Shown here: positions 35,805 to 43,425 of the stretch, one piece after another
Numbering within the stretch: position 1 is the stretch's first letter
Layout: each line of letters opens with the position of its first letter
From: CAIUPE01 sp037131735
Lineage (GTDB): Bacteria; Pseudomonadota; Alphaproteobacteria; Rhizobiales; Beijerinckiaceae
Assembly: GCA_037131735.1 (NCBI GenBank)
Contig: JBAXQM010000002.1
Coordinates: forward strand, 1 to 64,000
Length of the DNA stretch: 64,000 bases
Direction: 5' to 3'
Position numbers and translations under genes: made by a program
Notes under the pieces: model-generated
Seen by the model: the letters and a program-made list of their open reading frames with translations, nothing else
What the model was told of the DNA's origin: nothing
The model's database searches: none

Positions 35805-37274
35805 TCACGACGACGGCAGACACACAAATGCGGTGATGGGTTGTTTGTCAGGGCCTTGGACCGCGAGGGTGCTTCTCGTCACAGCGCCTGTGCAGAGCGT
35901 CGGTGCCGTCTGACGATCGCCAGAAAATAAAAATAACACACCTTTGGCCCGCACATCGTCAATCGCAATCCATGGCGAGTGATCCAATGTGTCGCCGATG
36001 ATCATGCTATTTCGTAACGGCGTTTCAACAACTGCCAATCCGGCAATCCAAGGTGTGCCGCCGATAATCGCGAGCGGCGCCGATGTTGAAGTCTTCCAAG
36101 CGGATTGCGCTTCTGATGCAATCGCTCGCATCGGCCAATTGGTGCGGGGCGTCGCACCACCAAAGATGAGATGTGAATGGAGGGCGAAGCCGATGCCCAC
36201 AAGCACAATGAGGCTACATGATGTAAGTGCGGCCCGTCGTACCATATCTATCGACCATTCACGGCCCAGTTCCATGACAATCAGGAGACCAAGCGGCGTA
36301 AACATCGCCATCCCCCACATATCTTTGATACGGCTATTTGTTATGACGGCGAAAAGAAGAGTCAAAAATACAGGCGCGAATGTCACAAGCCAAATAAACA
36401 GTCGATCTTGTTTATCTGCTGATGACGCTTGTGCGCCTTTAAGCGACGAAAAGCCAACGAAGAGTAGCGGCACGATAATGGGAAGATGATCAGCGAGTTG
36501 AGCGCCCAAAAACCACAGGGGTGCCGACGCTGTTGGCGAATCCGCACGATCAGCAAGATAAAAGAAGGGCTCGAAATCATGTGTAACGAGCCAAATCAAA
36601 TGCGGAGAAAATAACATCAGCGTGATCATCATCGCACTATAGGGGCCGCGTGAAGCCCATACAGATCGCATTGATGATTCAATAAGACTCGCGATTAAAA
36701 GGACGCCAATCAAGAGTACAAAAGAATATTTCGCGTAGAGCCCAATGCCACAAATAAGTCCAAGAAGAATCCAATTCATGAACAATGACGGTTCACGGCG
36801 AATTCTTGCGTAAACAAATATCGTACCAGCCCAAAGCGGTAACTGAATGACATTGTGATTGAATTCAATCGTGGGCACGGTGAAATAATAACTTGCCGCG
36901 ATAAGCGCCGTTCCCGCTGCTGCGCGCATCGGGTCCATCATCAAGCGCCCCAAGCGATAGAGAAAGAAATAGGTAAGGGCGACGGCGAGCTGCGCGGCGA
37001 GATAGGGACCGAAAATCACATCGCGTGTTAGCGTTACAAAAATTTCGATGACCCACGCCGGGAGTGGAGGATGTTTATACGTGCCGATGAGCCAATGCGG
37101 TGCCCAGATCAAGCCCTCGACAACATCGATGGGCGGCGCACTCGAAGAAAAATAGGGAAAGCCAACAAGGCTTAGAATTTGAATGCCGGCGAGAATTATA
37201 ATCAGGCGACCGGGCGATAAGGATTTCAAAAACGGCATTATAAAAGCCTGGGTCCCATTCCAAGACGCATACAC
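35805..37274 (-). CDS. GT39-type membrane glycosyltransferase (ArnT/PMT-like)
   Basis: This 489-residue polytopic membrane protein has about 10-12 hydrophobic segments. The first periplasmic loop shows PPIDVVEGLIWAPHWLIG and YKHPPLPAW, the acidic site and HPPL motif of lipid-linked sugar transferases such as ArnT. The GTG start at 37274 has AAGAGG 6 bases upstream; an ATG at 37238 is an alternative without a good site. Its stop abuts that of the amidase. It probably adds a sugar to an envelope lipid. Confidence 0.85.
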   Translation of the reverse strand: MYASWNGTQAFIMPFLKSLSPGRLIIILAGIQILSLVGFPYFSSSAPPIDVVEGLIWAPHWLIGTYKHPPLPAWVIEIFVTLTRDVIFGPYLAAQLAVALTYFFLYRLGRLMMDPMRAAAGTALIAASYYFTVPTIEFNHNVIQLPLWAGTIFVYARIRREPSLFMNWILLGLICGIGLYAKYSFVLLIGVLLIASLIESSMRSVWASRGPYSAMMITLMLFSPHLIWLVTHDFEPFFYLADRADSPTASAPLWFLGAQLADHLPIIVPLLFVGFSSLKGAQASSADKQDRLFIWLVTFAPVFLTLLFAVITNSRIKDMWGMAMFTPLGLLIVMELGREWSIDMVRRAALTSCSLIVLVGIGFALHSHLIFGGATPRTNWPMRAIASEAQSAWKTSTSAPLAIIGGTPWIAGLAVVETPLRNSMIIGDTLDHSPWIAIDDVRAKGVLFLFSGDRQTAPTLCTGAVTRSTLAVQGPDKQPITAFVCLPSS

Positions 37275-37345
37275 ACGATGCGCCTCTTAGCCGATTTGAG
37301 CCGAGGCGGGAAGCGCAACCGGAGTCGCGCTTCCCCAATTCGGCG

Positions 37346-38491
37346 TTAGGCCTTTTTGACGTCGTGCCAGGCGCGGCTTTTTGCCGAAGCAAGAACCGCA
37401 TCGGTGACATAGTCTGTCGCCAAGCCCGTGCGGAAAGTCGGGGAGGCGGGCTTGCCCGTTTCGAGGCCTTCGATGAAGTCCGCGGCTTGATGGATGAAGC
37501 TGTGCTCATAGCCGATCTGCAAGCCCGGCACCCACCAATGTTTCATATAGGGGTGATCGCCATCGGTGATGTGCACCGAACGCCAACCACGCGTGCGGCC
37601 TTCATCACGATGGTCGAAAAATTCGAGGCGATGAAGATCATGCAGATCCCAGAAGATCGATCCATGTTCACCATTGATTTCGAGCGTGTAGAGCGCTTTG
37701 TGACCGCGCGCATAACGCGTGGCTTCAAAAGTCGCGAGAGAGCCATTGTCAAAGCGCGCCAAGAACGCACTCGCATCATCAATCGACACCGTTTCAACTT
37801 TGCCGGTGAGCGTGTGCTGACGTTCCTTGATGAATGTCTCCGTCATTGCCGTCACTGATGAGATGGAGCCATTGAGCCACATTGCGGTATCAATGCAATG
37901 GGCAAGCAAATCGCCGGTTACACCGCTGCCCGCGACTGCGGCATCAAGACGCCAGAGCCCTGCACCACCTTGTGGCAAATCCTTTGAGATCGTCCAGTCC
38001 TGCAAAAATTTTGCACGGTAATGGAAAATCTTGCCGAGCTTGCCTTCATCAATCAATTGCTTAGCAAGAGTGACTGCCGGAACACGACGATAATTATACC
38101 ACACCATATTGGCGACCTTGGCGGATTCAACTGCAGCCACCATCGCTTCGGCTTCCGCAGGGTTGCGGCCCAGGGGCTTTTCGCACATCACCATTTTGCC
38201 CGCTTTCGCGGCAGCAATGGCGATCTCGGCATGCGTGTCATTGGGCGTTGCAATATCGATAAGATCGATATCTTTACGCTCGATCAGTTTACGCCAATCG
38301 GTCTCGTATGACTCATAGCCCCACTGATCAGCAAATGCTTTGGCATTGGCTTCGTTACGGCCACATACCGCTTTCATCACAGGTTTATGTTCGAGATTAA
38401 AAAATTGGCTGACTTGCTTGAACGCGTTGGAGTGCGTGCGGCCCATAAATCCGTAGCCGACAACAGCAACATTGAGTGGTTTCTTGCTCAT
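37346..38491 (-). CDS. Gfo/Idh/MocA-family sugar oxidoreductase
   Basis: This 381-residue dehydrogenase has an NAD(P) loop, VVGYGFMGRTHSNAF, the EKP motif in MVMCEKPLGRNPAEA (about residue 97), and GDLLAHCIDTAMWL with the conserved histidine. The ATG at 38491 follows GGAAG. It is the last gene of a four-gene minus-strand set with two TIM-barrel proteins and a second oxidoreductase, so it probably handles the redox step of a sugar in that pathway. Confidence 0.9.
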   Translation of the reverse strand: MSKKPLNVAVVGYGFMGRTHSNAFKQVSQFFNLEHKPVMKAVCGRNEANAKAFADQWGYESYETDWRKLIERKDIDLIDIATPNDTHAEIAIAAAKAGKMVMCEKPLGRNPAEAEAMVAAVESAKVANMVWYNYRRVPAVTLAKQLIDEGKLGKIFHYRAKFLQDWTISKDLPQGGAGLWRLDAAVAGSGVTGDLLAHCIDTAMWLNGSISSVTAMTETFIKERQHTLTGKVETVSIDDASAFLARFDNGSLATFEATRYARGHKALYTLEINGEHGSIFWDLHDLHRLEFFDHRDEGRTRGWRSVHITDGDHPYMKHWWVPGLQIGYEHSFIHQAADFIEGLETGKPASPTFRTGLATDYVTDAVLASAKSRAWHDVKKA

Positions 38492-38508
38492 TTTTATTTC
38501 TTCCCGAA

Positions 38509-39552
38509 TTAAGCTTGCCAACCATGCGCATCGCGCACTTTGATCATCGCGCCCAGAATATCATTCCAGGTCTGTTGCTTCATCATCACCGCATTGGGGA
38601 ACATGCAACCATCCCAGCAGATATGATTGAACGCTTTGGTGAGTTGACCCTTATCATCACGCAGCCAGAACCCAGCATGATGTGTCACGTCGAGCTTACC
38701 ATTCGGATCAGCGACTTGGCAGTGACGTCCCGTTTTGTCATGTGAGCCCGAGCCGAACACTGACCCATCATTTTGCGCGACATGGAAATCAAAGGTCCAT
38801 GGACGTAACGCATCGGTGAGTTTCTTCAACGCGGCATCGAGAAGGCTCTTGTCTTTCCAATCATAATTTTCAGGCAGCAGACGCGCTTCGGGCGCGTTAT
38901 AGCCCATTGTGTAAAGAAGCGTATGGGCCATATCCGCTTGGAATCCGACCGTCTTTGGGCGATTGGTTTCTTCAAGCGTATTCAACATGGCTTTCCAGCT
39001 ATGCATGCCGCCCCAGCAAATTTCACCTTCGCAGGCGAGGCGTTCGCCATAGGATTCAGCAACATCAGCGGCTTCACGGAACGTTTGCGCAATGAGCTTG
39101 GTATTGCCAACAGGATCTTTCGCCCAATCTTCCACGCCCGTGGCGGAGTCGATACGAATGAGACCATATTTGCGCACGCCATGGTGCTTGAGTTGTTGGC
39201 CAATTGCGCAGGACTTGCGGACCATCTCTACAAATTGTTTGCGCTCAGACGCTGAGCCCATCGCCGAGCCGCCACCAACAGGAGGCCAAACCGGCGCCAC
39301 CATTGAGCCGACAGCCAAGCCCTTGCTAGCAATCTTGTCGCCGAGTCGCTTGATGTCATCAGCAGAGGAATCAATGCTTGTGTGGGGGTCGGCCAAGAAG
39401 AGATCGACGCCATCAAATTTGACGCCGTTGACTTCAGCCTTCGCCGTCATATCGAGCATGGTGTCGAGATCAATCGGCGGCTCGCTATCGCCGCCCTTGC
39501 CGACAAGGCCGGGCCACATTGCATTGTGAAGTTTTGGAAAATTATTCGCCAT
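38509..39552 (-). CDS. Xylose-isomerase-like TIM-barrel protein (sugar isomerase/epimerase or lyase)
   Basis: This 347-residue protein has acidic and histidine residues at likely metal positions: ACEGEICWGGMHSW (about residue 172), GFQADMAHTL and DFHVAQNDGSVFG. This pattern is that of the AP-endonuclease-2/xylose-isomerase superfamily, which covers sugar epimerases, isomerases and lyases. It sits between two Gfo/Idh/MocA genes and is spaced 17 bases before the next. The substrate is unknown. Confidence 0.87.
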   Translation of the reverse strand: MANNFPKLHNAMWPGLVGKGGDSEPPIDLDTMLDMTAKAEVNGVKFDGVDLFLADPHTSIDSSADDIKRLGDKIASKGLAVGSMVAPVWPPVGGGSAMGSASERKQFVEMVRKSCAIGQQLKHHGVRKYGLIRIDSATGVEDWAKDPVGNTKLIAQTFREAADVAESYGERLACEGEICWGGMHSWKAMLNTLEETNRPKTVGFQADMAHTLLYTMGYNAPEARLLPENYDWKDKSLLDAALKKLTDALRPWTFDFHVAQNDGSVFGSGSHDKTGRHCQVADPNGKLDVTHHAGFWLRDDKGQLTKAFNHICWDGCMFPNAVMMKQQTWNDILGAMIKVRDAHGWQA

Positions 39553-39612
39553 AATACTCTATTCCTCTCTATGGTGGTCTTTATTCGTTGACGTTTTTTA
39601 TTATCTCAAAGT

Positions 39613-40791
39613 TCAGCTTTTCAATTTTGTCCATTTGCCATTTTTTTGCGCTGACGCAACCGCGGCTTCGATAAAGGCCAAGCCCTTCACACCATCATCA
39701 ACGGTCGGGAACATAACGGCCTTGTCAGCCTTTTTGCCTTTGCGTGCAGCTTGAATGGCATGTGCGACTTCGGTGTAGATATTCGCAAAGCCTTCGAGAT
39801 AACCTTCAGGATGGCCGGGCGGTATGCGCGACACACGTCCTGCTTCGGGCCCTGAGCCCGCACCTGATCGCGTGATTGTGTAGGTCGGCTTTCCTATTGG
39901 CGATACCTGAAGGTAATTCGGATTTTCCTGACTCCAGGCAATGCCGCCCTTCGTGCCATAAACACGAATACGCAGATTGTTTTCATTACCGATAGCCACT
40001 TGGCTTGCCCATAGAGAGCCACGCGCACCATTTGCATAGCGCAATAGAATTTGTGTGTTGTCGTCGAGCTTGCGGCCCTTCACGAAGGTAGTGAGTTCTG
40101 CTGACAGTTCATTGACAGAAAGGCCGGTGATGAAATCAGCCAGATTATAGGCGTGCGTTCCGATATCGCCGATACATCCGCCTGCGCCCGAGCGTTTCGG
40201 ATCAGTACGCCAATCCGCCTGTTTCTGTCCGGTCTTTTCAAGCGGCTCCGCCAACCAGTCTTGCGGATATTCCACTTGCACAACGCGAATTTCGCCAAGC
40301 TCGCCTGCCTTCACCATCGCACGCGCTTGGCGCACCATGGGGTAGCCTGTGTAATTATGGGTTACCGCAAAAATCAGTCCTGATTTTTTCGCTGCTGCTT
40401 GCAGTGCTTTGGCTTCTTTGAACGTGGTTGTGAGCGGCTTGTCGCAAATTACATGAATACCGGCTTTAAGAAACGCGAGCGCAGGGCCTGCATGCATGTG
40501 ATTGGGGGTGACAATCGAAACCGCCTCAATCCCGTCGGGACGTTTGGCTTCTTCGCGCGCCATCGATTCATAATCAGAATAGGTCCGTGCAGGATCAAGA
40601 CCAAGCGCTGCACCTGAGCGTTTTGCTTTATCAGCCGTTGAGCTCAACGCACCCGCGACAAAAGTGTAGTGATCATCGATGCGTGACGCGATACGATGAA
40701 CCGCACCAATGAAAGCGCCTTCGCCGCCGCCCACCATGCCGAGGCGGATACGCCCGCCACTCTTGCCGTCATCTTTTCCGGTAATTGCCAT
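39613..40791 (-). CDS. Gfo/Idh/MocA-family sugar oxidoreductase
   Basis: This 392-residue dehydrogenase has a Rossmann loop, LGMVGGGEGAFIGAVHRIA (about residues 17-35). The usual EKP is DKP in HVICDKPLTTTF (about residue 114), and GCIGDIGTHAYNLADF carries the conserved histidine. It is different in sequence and N-terminus from the enzyme at 37346. Such pairs plus TIM barrels occur in clusters that oxidise a sugar at C3, cleave it and reduce the product. Confidence 0.9.
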   Translation of the reverse strand: MAITGKDDGKSGGRIRLGMVGGGEGAFIGAVHRIASRIDDHYTFVAGALSSTADKAKRSGAALGLDPARTYSDYESMAREEAKRPDGIEAVSIVTPNHMHAGPALAFLKAGIHVICDKPLTTTFKEAKALQAAAKKSGLIFAVTHNYTGYPMVRQARAMVKAGELGEIRVVQVEYPQDWLAEPLEKTGQKQADWRTDPKRSGAGGCIGDIGTHAYNLADFITGLSVNELSAELTTFVKGRKLDDNTQILLRYANGARGSLWASQVAIGNENNLRIRVYGTKGGIAWSQENPNYLQVSPIGKPTYTITRSGAGSGPEAGRVSRIPPGHPEGYLEGFANIYTEVAHAIQAARKGKKADKAVMFPTVDDGVKGLAFIEAAVASAQKNGKWTKLKS

Positions 40792-40809
40792 GTGTGATGT
40801 CTCTCGCTC

Positions 40810-41868
40810 TTATCGGATGCCGAGCATGCGATTGATTTGGGCCTTGTCGGTTTCGCCACCGGCAAAATCGTCAAAGGCTTTTTCAGTTACGCGGATGATA
40901 TGATTCTTGATGAACGGCGCGCCTTCTCTTGCACCATCTTCCGGATGTTTGAGGCAACATTCCCATTCAAGCACAGCCCAGCTTGAATAATTATACTGTG
41001 CCAATTTCGAGAAGATGCTGGCGAAATCAACCTGACCATCGCCGAGCGAGCGGAAGCGACCCGCGCGTTCAACCCAATTGGCATAACCTGAATACACGCC
41101 TTGGCGACCGGTCGGATTAAACTCGGCATCCTTCACATGGAACGCTTTGATGCGCTCATGATAGATATCGATGAAGTCGATGTAATCGAGTTGTTGCAAC
41201 ACAAAATGCGAGGGATCGTAATTGATGCAAGCGCGCTTATGGCCCTTCACCGCATCAACAAACCGTTCAAATGTTGCGCCATCGAACAAATCTTCGCCGG
41301 GATGAATCTCATAGCAGACATCGCACCCGACATCGTCATAGGCATTCAGAATCGGCTTCCAGCGTTTTGCAAGTTCCGTGAAGGCCGCTTCGATCATGCC
41401 ATTAGGCCGTTGCGGCCAAGGATAAACAAAGGGCCAAGCCAACGCGCCCGAGAAGGTTACACTGGCGTGAAGGCCCAAATTCTTCGAGGCCTTTGCCGCG
41501 AGCATCATCTGGTCAACAGCCCATTCTTGCCGTGCCTTCGGCTTGCCATGCACTTCTTTCGGCGCAAAAGCATCAAAGGCTTCATCGAAGGCCGGGTTCA
41601 CTGCCACGAGCTGACCTTGCAGATGGGTGGAGAGTTCGGTGATTTCGAGGCCGTGCTTTTTCGCGATGCCCTTGATTTCATCGCAATAGGTTTTGGACGT
41701 CGCGGCTTTCTTCAAGTCAAAGAGACGACCATCCCATGTCGGAATTTGTACGCCCTTATAGCCAAGCCCTGCCGCCCATTTGCAAATCGAGTCAAATGAA
41801 TTGAACGGCTTTTTGTCGCCAGCAAATTGCGCCAGAAAAAGCGCAGGCCCTTTAATGTTACTTGCCAT
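40810..41868 (-). CDS. Xylose-isomerase-like TIM-barrel protein
   Basis: This 352-residue protein has candidate metal ligands in VCYEIHPGEDLFDG (about residue 188), CINYDPSHFVLQQ, AFHVKDAEF and WAVLEWECC, the xylose-isomerase-like superfamily layout. It is the first gene of the minus-strand set and probably defines its promoter in the region upstream of 41868. It shares little with the other barrel at 38509 beyond the fold, so the two likely do different steps. Confidence 0.88.
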   Translation of the reverse strand: MASNIKGPALFLAQFAGDKKPFNSFDSICKWAAGLGYKGVQIPTWDGRLFDLKKAATSKTYCDEIKGIAKKHGLEITELSTHLQGQLVAVNPAFDEAFDAFAPKEVHGKPKARQEWAVDQMMLAAKASKNLGLHASVTFSGALAWPFVYPWPQRPNGMIEAAFTELAKRWKPILNAYDDVGCDVCYEIHPGEDLFDGATFERFVDAVKGHKRACINYDPSHFVLQQLDYIDFIDIYHERIKAFHVKDAEFNPTGRQGVYSGYANWVERAGRFRSLGDGQVDFASIFSKLAQYNYSSWAVLEWECCLKHPEDGAREGAPFIKNHIIRVTEKAFDDFAGGETDKAQINRMLGIR

Positions 41869-42162
41869 GGTGTTCCTCCCCTATTTCACTCAATTTTGGC
41901 GCGCCGGTTTCCGACTGCGATCCGTAATGGCGCCATTGAGCCATTGCTTTCAAAAAGGATCAAGCCCGAATAGTAGGCCGCCCCCGTTAAGACGCGGAAT
42001 TTTCACGAATTATTCGCTTTTTAAACTTAGAAACCGGCAGGGCGTGCAGCAGGTTGATGAACCTATGCAGACCCACCTTACCGGAGTTTCCGTGTGGTGC
42101 AGATTGAGCATGATAGGCTGATAAATGCTGCATCGCACAATGAATGCGATTGTTGCGGGCGT

Positions 42163-42927
42163 ATGCCTTGGACACGTCGCTCCGTCTTGAAGTTTGGCGC
42201 GACCGCTTTGGTGCTAGGCTCTCCCTTGCCCGTTGTCGCACATGAGCATGGTGGTTTGCTGGAGCCCTCACTCAAATTGTCACTTGCGTCTGAGCAGGAT
42301 CGCGTTGTTGCGCTTACGCTTGATGCCTGTTCTGGCGGGTGTGATTACAAAATACTCGGAGCTCTAATTGCCTCCTCTGTGCCCGCGACTTTATTTTTGA
42401 CCGCGCGCTGGATCAAATCAAACCCTGAGGGGCTTCGCCTCATTCTTGATCACCCGAACCTGTTCGCCATCGGCAATCATGGTGCGCAGCATATCGCCGC
42501 GGTTTTGGGAGCGTCTTCAATCTTTGGCGTTCGAACGGCTGGTGATAACGATGCAATCAAGGCTGAGGTGCTCGACGGCGCGGAGGCCATCCATCATGCA
42601 GCAGGCGTTGAGCCGAAATGGTATCGCGGCGCGACGGCGCTCTATAGTCCGTCCGCCGTGCCGCTCATTCAGTCGCTCGGGTTTTCGATTGCCGGATTTT
42701 CGCTCAATGCCGATGAGGGCGCGTCACTCCCGGCGTCATCGGTGAGTGAGCGAATGAAGCATGCGCGGCATGGCGATGTGATCATCGCCCATATGAATCA
42801 ACCGCATCGTCCCAGCGGCGCCGGTGTCATTGCCGGCGTCCGCGCTTTGTTGGATCAAGGCGTTACATTCGCCAAGCTTGAAAATACAACGCCGGTGCTC
42901 GCGTCGCTCGACCGGCGGTATCTCTAA
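42163..42927 (+). CDS. Tat-exported polysaccharide deacetylase-like protein
   Basis: This 254-residue protein has a twin-arginine signal, MPWTRRSVLKFGATALVLG, cut near residue 26. The NodB-like domain shows VALTLDACSGG, VPATLFLTARW, GNHGAQH (His106 and His110) and a C-terminal VIIAHMNQP. The usual TFDD metal/base motif is LDAC, so one metal-binding Asp is Ala. A longer GTG frame from 42094 would add a cysteine-rich tail before the Tat signal; I prefer the ATG. It may be a deacetylase with altered metal site. Confidence 0.75.
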   Translation: MPWTRRSVLKFGATALVLGSPLPVVAHEHGGLLEPSLKLSLASEQDRVVALTLDACSGGCDYKILGALIASSVPATLFLTARWIKSNPEGLRLILDHPNLFAIGNHGAQHIAAVLGASSIFGVRTAGDNDAIKAEVLDGAEAIHHAAGVEPKWYRGATALYSPSAVPLIQSLGFSIAGFSLNADEGASLPASSVSERMKHARHGDVIIAHMNQPHRPSGAGVIAGVRALLDQGVTFAKLENTTPVLASLDRRYL

Positions 42928-42931
42928 AGGA

Positions 42932-43387
42932 TCAGGCGCGTTTCGGAGGGATCACGCCCTTCTTGAAGATAAAGCAGCCATAGAAACGCGTTTCACCGGT
43001 TTGAATCACGCAGTAGGACTTTTTTGCGCGCTCATAAAAGGCCATGCGTTCAATCGTGCCCATCGGCATGGATTTCTTTTCGGCGCGGTCGATTTCCTTT
43101 TGCACTTCCTGCTGGACCTTCGGAATTTCATGCGGCGATCCGACAATTTCCATGCGATGCACAGCGTGATCAACGAAAGTATCAAGCGGCATCACGGACA
43201 GAATCGCGCGCACGGCTTCGGCGGCGGTTGTGTTATCAATCCGCAAAAGTTTGCCGAGCTTTGTTTCGCGTGCCACTGAATCGGATGGAAAATTCGTATC
43301 CGCAATGATCAGATCATCGCCATGACCCATCGCGCGCAGCGAGTAAAGTACATCGGCATTCAGCAATGGATTGATATTTTTAAGCAT
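42932..43387 (-). CDS. RbsD/FucU-family sugar mutarotase
   Basis: This 151-residue protein starts MLKNINPLLNADVLYSLRAM. It continues GHGDDLIIADTNFP, with the histidine and aspartates of the RbsD/FucU pocket, and ends in a conserved region YCVIQTGETRFYGCFIFKKG. The family flips the anomers of fucose or ribose so they can enter catabolism. FucU is more likely from length and motif. It is downstream of the ALDH gene on the same strand and near the oxidoreductase/TIM-barrel set. Confidence 0.85.
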   Translation of the reverse strand: MLKNINPLLNADVLYSLRAMGHGDDLIIADTNFPSDSVARETKLGKLLRIDNTTAAEAVRAILSVMPLDTFVDHAVHRMEIVGSPHEIPKVQQEVQKEIDRAEKKSMPMGTIERMAFYERAKKSYCVIQTGETRFYGCFIFKKGVIPPKRA

Positions 43388-43425
43388 AAGTTCTCTCCCC
43401 TTCTTTTCTTAAAATCCCTTCGGCC

